Part shown: piece after piece, positions 23,701 through 35,100 of the stretch
Numbering within the stretch: position 1 is the stretch's first letter
Layout of the letters: each line of letters opens with the position of its first letter
DNA from: Dipylidium caninum
Lineage: Eukaryota; Platyhelminthes; Cestoda; Cyclophyllidea; Dipylidiidae
NCBI GenBank assembly: GCA_017562135.1
Contig: QEYB01000368.1
Coordinates: 310,001 to 374,000 of the forward strand
DNA length: 64,000 nucleotides
Direction of reading: 5' to 3'
Notes under the pieces: model-generated
What the model saw: only the letters and a program-made list of their open reading frames with translations
Told to the model about the DNA's origin: nothing
The model's database searches: none
Program-made: the position numbers and the translations under genes

Positions 23701-26258
23701 AGAGAAGTTCGGCGAACCGAGAGGAGGCTCCACGGAAGTGGAGACATACACAATGTGAGTGCTCGCGTGCATTTCTTCTGACGCTGCGCTTATGTAGATG
23801 GCATAGCCTGCACACTCCCCTTCCCCCCCCTCCCCCACCTCCCTCCCGCCCCATGCACTTTTGCCCACGTTGCCCTTGCTTCCAGAGAGAGACAGACAGA
23901 GAGAGAGAGAGAGAGAGAGATCATCCTCGGGAGAATTGTTCCGAATCCCACTTGACTTCGCGCTTAATCTTTATGGTGACATTAGCAGGTGGGAGACGCT
24001 GGCGAATAAGAGCAAGTTTACTGGGATTGTACTAACTCGCCTTTGTGCTATCCAAGCAGCGGTGTTCCCCAAAATCTCCTAAGGCAACGAAAATATCGCC
24101 GTAAATACAGAGTCCAAGTCTTACGTGCGCGGGACGACGCCGCAAAATCAGTAGTGGAGAACTGCACTGGTGGACGTCTTCTGCCCACACCTCCGCCCAC
24201 GAGGTTTTGGAAGGCCTAAGTCATTATGTCCGGAGACGAGCGGTGCTATGGCGGAGGCTCAGAAAGCCTCCCATGATGTTGGCGCGATAACAAACGCCCA
24301 CTCTCCCGACCAGCCTCCGTCGACGTCTTACTGGGGTCGAGAGGGACGAGGACACCCCTTAAAAACAATTCGTGCGGACCAACAGAGAGTGGAATCGCAC
24401 TTAATTGATGCACTCAGCAAACAAGTTCTGAAGGGCGACACTCACTAACAGAGAATAGTGCCGAGTTTTCAGTTCCCTCCCAAGGCCATTCTCAAAAAAT
24501 TATATATTCCACACGAAATAATCGTCCTCTACAGCGCCTCGAAGTACTTTGCCACGTGGTGTGCTAGGGGAAAAGTGTACTGGAAACAAGTTTAGTGACG
24601 ATTGGCTGAAAGAATCCCGTCCCAGTTTGGAGTTCGCATTGTTCAACTCGAAGTGCGCCCAACTTGAAAAATTTAAGGGCAGTGGCCTGACTCACAGGTA
24701 AGTTGGAGCCTTGCTGAGCCTCGCAGGTCCTGTCCGTCACCGCGAAGGCAGGCGGAACACTCACAATAACTAGACTGGCAAGCCACACGGGAGCGTTGTG
24801 GTGGGATGATGCTTCAAATTTGGGCATAATCGCCGTCACACTAAAATTTCGTCTGAGAGGGCGGTAAGGAGAAGCCCAGCGTGAGATGACAATCTTCGCT
24901 ATCGTCGGTGGCGGACACGGGAGGCATCTGTCTGGAGACGAAAAGCTCGGAGTCACGATGAGGGCGAGAGATTTGCCCTGTCCCTTGAAATCACCGTAAC
25001 CGATGCTGGAGGAGTTGATGCACTTACAAAGCAATAAGCCGCAAAAAGAACGACAACTGAGACAGAGTAGCAAAGTCAGATCAACTTTGCATCCCCCGCT
25101 GACGTCGCTGCTTAAGGCCAGGTCTCGAAGCAACTGGAGTTGATTGGTTGTTTCGCTTCCCCTTTCTACAAGTAACAGCCACCAGTGATGATTGCGAACA
25201 CTTTGCGAGTCTGTCCACCCCTCTATTCCAGCTGGTCATACCTGACCCAACTTTATCAGGCGATCGCCTACAAGACCCACATCAACCGTCTGGAGCGCCA
25301 CCGGTGCACGATTTCGAGAGGCGATTCCAACGACGAGTGCGGCGGTGTGGGGAAGGGCCAGGGCAGATCGATGGGCCACCTTTATTGGCAGCTGAACGAC
25401 GTTTGGGCGGCCCCGACATGGTCCACAATCGACGCGGCGGGTCAGTGGAAGGTTGCTCACTACTTCGCCGTCAGGGGAACCGCATCCACCACTCACCCGA
25501 GCGGTCGCGCGATCGTGTCGCGAATACGCGATAGCGTGCATGTCAGCTGGGTGCCTCCGCTCGAGCCTCCATCAACTGATGGGATACGCCTTCTCGTCCT
25601 TTGTTCACCCATTCTTTCCTTCACCCTTCAACCTGAAGTGCTCTTCTCTAATGTTGGCAAACTTGGGCCCTGGGAACCAAACGGATGTCCCCTAGAAGTC
25701 GCACAATTTGCGGTGGAATGGTTGCTTTCCAAGTGCCCGTCAGGCGTCCTTACCACAGTAATCGAGAACGGCCTGGAACAGACAAATGACACCTCCTTCC
25801 TCTTGACCCCAAAGGAAATGGCACACCTGTGGCCGCCGACTGCAGGGTCCGTCTTGGTGGTATCGGTGCGCCGTGTCGACACAACACCGCCAGATGTGCC
25901 GAGGCCGCCTTTCCCGTGGACGCAGGCCTTCGAGGTGCACTTACGAGCGAAGAGTCCGGAGGCGCTTGTCTGGATGGTGGTCGACCCCTGCACAAATATC
26001 GACGGTTGGTTTTCCAAAAATGCCTTCAATATGCTAACACGCAGCAGAGAAGACATCTTTTACTACGCTAGGGGGAGCACTCCCATCTCGGAGGGGATTC
26101 TGAGGAAGGCCATCAGGGTGTATACACTGGCTTCAGTAGTCTGTCATGTGATCCCGCCCAGGCAAGCTTCACGAGTAGAGAGTGGAACGCCGTCCGCTGA
26201 CAGTGATGCGTTTGACAGACACTGCCCATCAATGGAATATGTTGGCCGCCACGAATAA
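14714..26258 (+). CDS. MANBA: Lysosomal beta-mannosidase, glycoside hydrolase family 2
   Basis: Five exons, 14714-15730, 21216-21523, 23119-23419, 23459-23754 and 25232-26258, encode 982 residues (human MANBA 879). The start gives a signal peptide (MPQLWIVAILSLLPS). Family landmarks in order: GWDWGPAFP, PWWPVG, RGSNWVP, RVWGGGRYERR, LWQDMMFACA, the acid/base Glu471 in TNNEVEV, the nucleophile Glu572 in TSEHG, and HLYWQLNDVWAAPTW. The enzyme removes non-reducing beta-linked mannose from N-glycan fragments in the lysosome. All junctions close in frame. Exon 1 is a single 1-kb piece, whereas intron 3 is only 39 nt. The C-terminal part after WKVAHYFA (roughly 25470-25700) matches the family weakly and may contain an unspliced or inserted segment, since the frame stays open through it. 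AATAAA overlaps the stop codon. Confidence 0.93.
15731..21215 (+). other. Intron 1 of MANBA (5.5 kb)
   Basis: Joins VELIQ to EDVKVDN. It is unusually GC- and CpG-rich for this window, with C-rich tracts (16615-16680, 18840-18900) and a CAG run at 19612-19639. Open frames inside have low-complexity, non-protein-like translations. No transposon or RNA gene recognised. Confidence 0.7.
19612..19639 (+). repeat. (CAG)n trinucleotide repeat in MANBA intron 1
   Basis: About nine tandem AGC/CAG units ending in CGG. Intronic and not in frame with any exon. Confidence 0.85.
21524..23118 (+). other. Intron 2 of MANBA (1.6 kb)
   Basis: GTAAGT donor, GTCCGCAG acceptor. GC-rich, with a CGG/GGC tract near 23005-23050 and a GT-rich acceptor region. 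No gene seen. Confidence 0.7.
23420..23458 (+). other. 39-nt intron 3 of MANBA
   Basis: GTACGA to TTTGCAG. Excision joins PDPQ to SPLAGDVHFYSYH in phase 0. Confidence 0.85.
23755..25231 (+). other. Intron 4 of MANBA (1.5 kb)
   Basis: Joins ETYT to IWSYLTQLYQA, the expected family continuity. Contains C-rich and (GA)n sequence near its 5' end, otherwise nothing recognisable. Confidence 0.75.
23885..23920. repeat. (GA)n microsatellite
   Basis: GA-rich run with one GACA interruption, inside MANBA intron 4. Confidence 0.85.
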
Positions 26259-26654
26259 ATGGGCCACATTCCCCAACAACTTATCGCGATGGCGATAAAA
26301 GCGTGTTTTGTTAGCATTGCTTCAAGTTCCTGGGAAAGTGCAAAATTAGGGGGCGGCTATGGCGCAGGGCAAATTACACGGGTGCGGTGCGCACTGGGCG
26401 TTCTTCTTAGAGAAGTAAAGCGAGGAAGGGTCACAACTCGCCAGCCTTGGGACTGCGGCCGATTGCCACTTTCACAATAACTACACGCCTCGCCCCGCCA
26501 CCAGGGCGACGTCGTGAACATGGCGCTCGAGCGGCAATCGCAGGCCGTTCGGAGTAGTAGGGGCAAGTTGGGCCTGGGCAAGTCACGGCAGTGTTTGCAA
26601 GCCCTCCACGCTTCCTTATCGTTTCCAAACACAGACATGCATGAGTTTTGCCAT

Positions 26655-26660
26655 AATAAA
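26655..26660 (+). terminator. Poly(A) signal AATAAA for MANBA
   Basis: Canonical hexamer about 400 nt past the MANBA stop. A second AATAAA (26254-26259) overlaps the stop codon itself and is the less likely signal. Confidence 0.5.
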
Positions 26661-26696
26661 GAGTCTTTAACTGAAGACATAGGCAGGTCGTCCGCT

Positions 26697-26702
26697 TTTA
26701 TT
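26697..26702 (-). terminator. Poly(A) signal AATAAA candidate for the PMCA long form
   Basis: Minus-strand AATAAA about 1.76 kb beyond the distal PMCA stop codon (28459). It is the first canonical hexamer I found on that strand. Confidence 0.4.
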
Positions 26703-26729
26703 CTAAGAAAGAAGAAACGGTAATTTTAT

Positions 26730-26756
<27 letters not shown>
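26730..26756. repeat. (GA)n microsatellite
   Basis: Near-perfect GA run between the MANBA and PMCA 3' ends. Confidence 0.85.
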
Positions 26757-26760
<4 letters not shown>

Positions 26761-28458
26761 GGAGATAGAGAACAAGGAAACTTGATATGGAGAAGGCGAG
26801 TTGTGGGGATGCTAAAAGCGAGAGGGACCTTCCAACTACTAAACAGCTAAGGGGGTAGGGAGACCGAACACCACTTTGGTAAACACAAAGTATCTAATGC
26901 AGAAAGGAGGAGAAGGGGGAGGGGGGGAGTGATCTTGGATATAAGTGCTTGGGACGAGCGTCAGTGTGCAGGCAGGCCAGGAGAGTCAGCGTCACACACC
27001 ACATTTGATGAGTAGAAATGGTAGTCGTGGTAATCACTTGAGCACCTCAATTCAACAGAATTCAATGGAGTAGCTTGATGGAGCACGGGCGCGGACAAAC
27101 AGAGGCGCGAGTGCGTGCGTCTCCACGTGAGGGGGAGAATGTGAAGAATACAAGAGTGGAGGGACGAGGGGGCGGGCGGAAGGGGTGAACGAGTGTTACA
27201 ATTAGCAAAAAATAGAACACAGCGGAAAACTGCTCCTACGTTGAGATAAATACATTGAAATATGCATATGCCCTTTTGGGCGGCGAGAGAGCAGTGTTGA
27301 TTGTATAGATCGACCTTGGGTTGGGACTGTCTGGCCAAGTGGTGCAAATGGAAGAGGAAGAAGGCTCGGGAATGTGGACGCGTGCGTGTGTGCGTAAGTT
27401 GACAGATGACGACTTAACTACTCTCCATTGTATTTAAGGTATTAAAATAGCAGATAATTATTAAAAAATGGAGGCGGATGGAGGTGATCTAATCACAGAA
27501 TCGAATAATCAGGTGGACCGGGAAAGAGGAGTCGGAGGAAGCCCACGGAGTCTCCGCGAAAACGAGGATGCTTATGAACACAAAGCATTCTCTCTTCCTC
27601 CCTCTATCCCTGCCTTTCGCAATAAGCATTGTCAACTAACGGGCGCGTGGACAGCGAAGCCCATGTAGAGGGGGGAGGGTGGGTGGGGGAGAAAGGAAGA
27701 AGGGGAGGGCCAAAAAGGGCGGGGGGGGGGAGGAGAAGGGGAGAGCCACGAAAGCCCGGGGCTGGGTGGGGTCTATGAAGTAAATTGGCTGGATGCTTTC
27801 TCCACTGTGACGTCTGTCAGGGAAGTGAGCGAGGGAGGCTTGGGGCATTGGACCATCGCGCGGTGCAAAGAGGTCACGCTCTCGCGGTTCAAGTCAGCCA
27901 GGCGAATTGGTAAGCTGGCTTTGAATGCTTCCACCACTCGCAGCTGCAATGAAAAGTAAAAGTCATCTGCTACCTCAACGTTCCAAGTCCTTCACCTCAA
28001 CAACAGTCAGTGGTTCATGCGAAAGAAAAGCGTGGGGGAGGCAGTTTGGTCCCCCACGAGGTAGGCATCCGCTTCAGGTGCAAACCAATAACAACGCCGA
28101 CAGAAAACATGCTGAAAAGGCGCAGGAAGACGAGTTGTGTGCATGCCGTACTCACTCGCAATTGTCGTAGATTGTGAAGTTCGCACAAACCCATCGAGAG
28201 CTGTGCGAGGGACACAGTCGAGATCCGCGATTTTCGGGATGCGCGAGGTATGGTACTGTCTACATAATCAGACGTAAAACAAGCACGCACACAAACACAC
28301 AAATTCTTCTGCTACGAGCATGCACAACGCGTGTTTCTTCCCCTTTTGCACTTCTGCTCTGGTGTGAGGTGGGAATGATTGCATAGATGGATGTGGGCAG
28401 TTGCGATAGAGCAGTGGGGAGCGAGCGAAAGAGAGGGAGGAGAGGAGTGGTCAAACGA

Positions 28459-29160
28459 CTACATCAGCGAGGATGTGGAAGAGCCAGAAGATGACTTCCG
28501 ACGGGCCTGACTCCGAGTCATGGGTGGAGGCGGTGGAGCTGGTGTCTTCTTGGTCGACTTTCGCCGTCCACCCGCTGGAGTCGGCGTGGCACCGACATCC
28601 ATCAGAGTCTCCGTGTCTAGTGACGAAGTCCACGGTAGCGTCGGGGTTCGACGGTCTCCCTCCGAGGGTAACCATAAGGGTGCGTGATGAGAGAAATGAT
28701 CCCCCCTACCGAATGCCTCGTCTACCGCTCCTCCCTGGACCCAGGTCTGTCGTGGATCTGACGTCTCCACTCGGCTATTCACACCGCAAATCTCTGAGCT
28801 TTGCTCTTCCACCAATGTGACTCGCCTACCATCCCCTCTCTCTTGCACATGTGCTTCATCTTGTTGTGCCTGGTGCTCCTGTTGGGTCTGCGTGTGTGGA
28901 TAGAAGGGCTCGTCTTCGACCAACATTGTGGGCGTGCGATAGAACTCGCGGATGTTATCCGCCATTGAGGAATCGTTGGATGAGTGGTGCTGTTGGTTTG
29001 GTTCATTTACTTGCCGCTGTTGGTATTGCAGTTGTTGGGCCATGGATGCTGCGCGGACTTCACGACACTTGGCCTGACGCTGTTGGTGCAGAGCCATGGC
29101 AATGTGCTGGCGTTCGCTCGAATCATCCAGACTGTTTCTGAAGGCGTGCACTGCCTTTAA
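28459..29160 (-). CDS. PMCA distal last exon: calmodulin-binding, long tail
   Basis: The acceptor (CATTTCAG) is followed by [11 protein letters not shown], the counterpart of the IRVVKAFRSSL core in vertebrate PMCA. RLQTQ plus this exon therefore completes a normal calmodulin-binding autoinhibitory helix. 233 residues follow the junction: Gln/His-rich, then a Pro/Ser/Arg-rich tail ending [10 protein letters not shown]. The last residues (S-x-hydrophobic) could be a class I PDZ ligand, as in vertebrate b-type PMCA tails; that is an inference. Confidence 0.85.
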   Translation of the reverse strand, partial: LKAVHAFRNSLDDSSERQHIAMALHQQRQAKCREVRAASMAQQLQYQQRQVNEPNQQHHSSNDSSMADNIREFYRTPTMLVEDEPFYPHTQTQQEHQAQQDEAHVQERGDGRRVTLVEEQSSEICGVNSRVETSDPRQTWVQGGAVDEAFGRGDHFSHHAPLWLPSEGDRRTPTLPWTSSLDTETLMDVGATPTPAGGRRKSTKKTPAPPPPPMTRSQARRKSSSGSSTSSLM

Positions 29161-32100
29161 CTGAAATGGGTTGGTTGAGAGGAGTCAGACATCTCGAGAG
29201 ATTCGCTGCTACCACTCAGCTATTCGTTTTGCCCTAGCTGCCCGATCACATGAGACAGACACGAGTAATGGAGCTTTGAGAAGAAAAAAAGCCGCTGCCC
29301 ACCCCTTACTAGCCCCTACTTATTAAGAGCGGCGGATAAGTAGATGCACATATTCGATGAGTTGACTTTGGCGATAAGGTCCTAAAGAAATGCCTAACCT
29401 AGACAAACGCGTGAAGTGTGCTAAGAGACAGACCGGGAGGCGAATGAAAGTGTCGCCGGACCTCTAAAATCGAATCTCCATCGGTTCGGATTTACTTCGA
29501 CTTCGAAAGGAGAGGTGGCCCGGACAGCACGTACTCATATTAACTTCTGAACTGAATACAGTCAAAGATGGGAGCACCTGCGTTGCGGTTACTGACGCGG
29601 TTAGAGGAAGAAATATGTTTTAAGGGAACTTTGAGTCAGACAATAGGAGCCTATCTCAAACGTGACTGCCAATCGTTCGGTTAGAGGGGCAGAAAATACA
29701 GCAAAATGTGTCCACCACGGTGATAATCATCTCGGTTGTTTAATCGCGCTAAGGTGGATACCAAAAGCTAGCAGCTTCCATTGAGCGTGCGCACCTACAC
29801 ATCGTCCGCCAAAACGCGTTGGAAAGAGACAGTTAACCTAGCCTCAGAGGGAAGGCGAAACGAGGCAATGAGAGAGGAAGAACACTTACCTCGGTCCTAG
29901 GGGAGCAAAATCACAACACGGCAGAGTAGGAGGCACACAAAAGGAATCTATGTGCCCATAGGCATACCTAATTTTAAAACGGAAGCAGCCACTACGTCAC
30001 CACAAATAGTTCTCCCAGCGGGAGGAAAATAACAGCCACAGTAAGGAAACACTCAAAATACAACAGAAAAGTCATACAAAAAACCCTGCCGCAGAAGCAC
30101 ACAATGAGTGGGCTGGATGCCGAGTGGGGGATGTGAGAATAGAGAAGAGTGTAAACAATGGCCAAAGAGCTAGCTGGTCGTCATCGCGGCCATGCAGGAC
30201 TCAAGAGAGACTTAGGAGGAGGTAGAGGCAAAGACTGCACCCTGCCAGTGGACACACGCGTGATTAACACGACCAGAAGGAACGCAAAGCCGGTAAAGTT
30301 CCACTTCAAGCTTACCCAGTCGCTTAAGTTCCATTCGCAGAGCCTCGTCCACATGCGGGAGACAGCGAGAAAATTGATAAAAGACTCTTCAAGCTATTAG
30401 CTACATGCAGACAAATGAAGAAATACGCACAATTCACTTATTACGATCGCGTTGATTCCATAGACGAGTTTACCCCTTCGCTTTCAAGCGGATGCCACCA
30501 AAGCTCGCCGTAGGACGCGCCGGTGGTGCGAGGTAACATGATTAACGCATGATGGTCAAACTTGGGCAACCTCACGGAGCGAGAAATTTGCAATTATAAT
30601 TTCAACCGGAAGAAGATTTAGGTGCACCTCTCAGACTTAACAGAGAAGCGTGTAGATATTCACCGAAGAGGAGAGAAAGTCACTATGAAATACAAGAGAG
30701 TAGAAAAGTTGAGGCAGGACGAATTTCCAGATGACAGCGACTAACGTCAGAGTTGAATAAATTAGAGGATTCGTAAAACACCACTCAGAGGTAGTATAGC
30801 TGAGAGAGGTTAATCGTCCGAACGACCGAAAGTCGTTTCTAATCCTTTTTTCCTGCCCTTCGCCTAGCTCACCGAATGCCTTTTCTGCTGCAATCAACTT
30901 TTTAATAAGGCAAAAGGGAGAGCAATCCTAAATTTTGAGGCGAGAAGAGACTGAAGTAGACCTGTCAGGTGAATCAGTGTAATACTGTTTGGAGTTGAAA
31001 TAGATGTTTACTAAGGCGAGAGGTGAAGCAGTCCTTCGCCACTCAGCGAAAATGAACAAATGTCGAGAGAGAACAAAATTAACCGCTCCTTATGACGTAT
31101 TCAAAAGCGAGTACACTTCCACTTTGTCAGTGGTTTTGACTCGAGTAGGACAGGCAGGGGCGGGGGGGGCTGGGAGGGCGAGAGTGAGGCGGCGGTGGCG
31201 GGGAGAAGGAGCGAGGCAATCGCGGAATATAACACTAAGAACGCCTAAAAAAAGTGGCAAAGAGGAATTTGGTTTCTGCAACGAATGGGAGGAGGATGGG
31301 AGAGGGAGGAACGAGACTGCCAATCGAATTGATGGCATTTTCCCGCGGTCTCCCGTCAACTCACACGCGCAGCAAAGCCATTTACAAAAAGCCAAACCTA
31401 GAAAGCCACTAACTCAGCATGCTCATTCCAGGTCCTCAAAGCAGAAAAGGCTACGAATGAGCCAAAAAGCAGTTAGTGGGAAGGCTAGTGGGTGACGGAA
31501 TAAAACCCGTCTCATATCTTCTTCAATCAGCACTCCTTAGGGTGAGCAATGCTGCGATTTTGGAGGAGGCATGTAGACGATGGTTCCTAACAGGTTCCAT
31601 TTCGTCTGCCATGATGTGACGGTGCGATGCGCGAGGAGTCGTTGCCACGCGTCAGTCGACGGGTCGTGGACGCACTGGGCTGGGGATACGTCTCCACTAC
31701 CAGCGGGGCTTGCGGCGGCGGCGGCGGCGCGGGTTCTGCCACCGAAAGCGCTCATCGACCGTGGGGGTGCGCGCGTGGCTGCTGCCGCGGGCAACGAAAT
31801 GCTCCTCCGCCTTTGGCTGGCGCAATTGCGCGCGCGCCCATCTTGCGGACCGCGATTTTTGCCACTTGAGCGAATTCCACATCAGCGAAGAAACCTCACG
31901 ATGGCTTGCACATATACCCTGGAATCTCACTAGCTTATATACTCTTGGCTGATTAAGCATGGTGGGATAATTTTACCTTAAAAAAGAGGATGAATGTCTT
32001 GACACGGCACCAGTTCTCGTAACTTAGCAACCGACTGCCTTAGTCGAGTGGATTAAGAATCATAATAGAGCGCTAAGCAAGTCGAGGATTTACTGAATAA

Positions 32101-35100
32101 AAGTCAAATTCTGTGACAAATTGATTCGATCAAGGACGGAGGCCCAAAGTTTTGGAAGCACATCGAATTCACCCATTACTCCGATGGAATGAGGCTTTTA
32201 GTATACAAAGATGCCTACTGACTAGGCTGAAACTTTCTTTCGCTTTGACGTAATATTACAAGAGGTAGGGTTGCAAGCAACGCTTCGGCCGATAGGGCCT
32301 AACTTGCACGGCTGTGTTGGCCAAAAATGCCACCACTACGTAGGCAAGTGCCAAAATCAGCGGCAGACTGGCAACAAGTCATGTATTATCACGTGTAAAT
32401 ATTCTCCTTACGATAAAATTAGTATCTAATGCCCTGGACCTCTCTCAGTCCATCGTGTAGTGGGGCTCAAGAGCCCATAAAGTGCCTCCGCGACCTCAGT
32501 TATGCGCAGTCCAGCGCCAGAGGGGTCAACCTAAGAAGCGTTGTCTGCATAGCTGTTTATAGACCAACCCGAAATCCACTCGAGGGGTGTGCTGAAGTGC
32601 CTCATAATCTGGACAAATAATTACAAGCGAGACATCGTGAGCGCGGGTGACGAGGACGAGGGAAAAAGAACCAGTAGGGGCCCTTGTCTCAAGTGTGTGA
32701 GAATGGTTTCATAAGGTCAAACCATTAAGTGAGGGGAAAATGTAGTCGGGAATGCGGTCAATTGACCCCCAAGATTGGCAACTAAACACAGGGAAATGAC
32801 AGTAAGTTATGCGCCATGACGGGTCCTCAAGATGGCGCGGATAGAGCGTATCAATTTCGGTTAGAATGGAAGATCACACCTCATAACGTGGATAGGAGAC
32901 CCAAGTCCGCTTCAATACCAAATCGGAGAGGAAGTTTCAAAAGAGAAACTTGTCCACCGATTAACCGATAAGTGAATGGGTATCCCTGACAGGCACTGAA
33001 CTTGTCCGATGCAGCCGCCATGACCACTTTCTGAGGTGGGGAAGTGGCCGTCTATTTGTGCGGTGGGGAAGAGGGGGGGAGGGGAGGCGGCCGGGGCGGA
33101 CACACGCTGACTCGGCCATACTGTCAACGGAATTAGCATTTGGACGAGAACATCCGTCAGTGAACCTATCTCCGTCACGCTAGAATCCTAAACTCTGCCA
33201 AAGACCAGATACCGAGGTGACGCAGAAAATATTCAAGTGAATCTTGCGATATGCGAACTCTGTGGACGCGAGATTGCGTTCTCCAGGGGTACGGGTGCTC
33301 GAAATCGGGAGCACGGATATCCCATTGTGGTGAAAATAATTGAGAGGCCACCTCTCGACTTATCAAAACCCGAATTTATGCCACAAAATCAACTACGTAC
33401 GCAACATGTGTAGTGACACGCACATACACGCGCAGAAGCAAAGAAATACACCTTTGGCACAGTTGAAAGGAGTTTAGTAAAGACAATATGAGAAGAGCAA
33501 GGGCCAAAAATGTTGGGACCATCCCCGAGTGCTTAAAACCAACCGATAAAGCAACGCAATGTGTCAATGCGATGCTAAGCCTCACACACTGTATTGCCTG
33601 ACACCGTTTGCTTGCGTAACTCTGCTAATCAAGACGAAAGCAGCCCAAGTGTTTCACCCGTTCGTTCGAATCTGAACATCACAAGCACGAATTCGTTTGA
33701 AGGATGGAAGAGTGAGGGAGGATGCACACACACACACACACACACACGCACACACACACACGCACAAACGCGTTTTCAGAAATGCATACGATTATTGAAG
33801 GCTTTTAGACTGCGGCGTTGTACGGACCAAAAGGGCGCTATAAAATAGGAGCGTCGTGGCTAACAGCACAGATCAGAAAGGAGCAGATACACTCAGCTAT
33901 ACGGAGAATAAAGTTTTAAACATGGAAGACGAGACAGTCTCGTGGTTGTTAGCCTTTTACCCAGCTCGAGCGAATTTTGCTCGGTGTGTTTCTCATTCAA
34001 CGGCCAAGTACACTTAATGGGAAAAGCCAGTGGAATTGTGGCGAAAGAGAGTGGCCATTTTTTAATAGGCATCTCGATGAGACGCCACAATCCCGGTGAT
34101 GGGTGCCGGTGTCCAGGAGAGATGGCGGCGGCAAAATCCACAACCTCCATCCTATTTCTCACTTTGTTCAAAAAGGAGCACGTTTTGCCGCGAGAACGGT
34201 TGGATGACGATGAGATTTGTGGCGTAAGAAACCGAAGAAAAAGAAAATTCTAATTGATACAAGATAGGGGGGGAAAGATTCGTTTTAAGGGTAGAATCTA
34301 ATTGACAACTAGACAGTGCACGTTATGAGCCGAAAAGAAGCGTGCCCCACACCGAGGGAATGAAATAGTTTGAGGAAAGAGCTGCCAAAAGGAGCCGATT
34401 GAAGTCCTGCCATCTTCGCCTGGCATGACATTCACTTAGTAAAAATGTTAAAATAACAGAGTCGCAGATGCAACTGCTTTTCCAGCGCCCGCCGTGTCTG
34501 AAAATGCGCATAGGATATGGGACACTCATTTTAAACACGGAGAAGAAGGAGCCTAAAGTGAACGCATTTTCTAGGTGGAGCTGCATGATGCTCGGAGGCC
34601 TACAATTTCCTGGCGCAAGGGTAACAGATACCAAATGGAAAGGGCTTTGCCGAAACAAGTGGGCCCAGGTACAGTGGAAACAATTTATGGCCTGTGCATA
34701 TGGAAGTGAACCCTCGCCTTAAACTCCTGTACTAACTCGGGACTTGGCAAAATGACTGCACTGTGATTTGAGAAAATATACAGGGCAACACTCAGCTCGC
34801 GGGGATGTGTGCTATAAATAAAGCGACGCCACTAAAGTGTCACTGTTTTTACTCAACAATTCCAGCTTTCCAAACGTCGGCAGCACCGGAGGCCGCGGGT
34901 CTCTGTGTCACAGGTGGGAAAGGCACATGGGAAACGAGGGCGGATGTTGCGCGCGGAAGAAATAAATCAAGCAGGATTGTAAAGGAGTAGTTGTGAAAGT
35001 GGGAGCTGCGAATACGAGGCGAAGGGGAAGAGGAAGAAGAAGTGCAAGTTTGGTGGAGCAGGTGGCGGACAAATTCACCGGGCAAAAATTTAAGGAAATT

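Larger units (their letters stand above)
26259..28458. other. Convergent intergenic region, MANBA and PMCA 3' ends
   Basis: Holds the 3' UTRs of two tail-to-tail genes, GA and G-rich low-complexity tracts (26730-26756, 27719-27732) and two opposed poly(A) signals. No open frame looks like a protein. Confidence 0.6.

Noticed and set aside
28473..29141. Plus-strand open frames opposite the PMCA distal exon
   Set aside because: They are antisense shadows. The minus-strand frame has the acceptor, the calmodulin-domain match and the phase.
30158..31495. Two plus-strand open frames in the PMCA terminal intron (Arg/Lys-rich)
   Set aside because: No recognisable domain, no splice support, low complexity near GGGGCGG runs.
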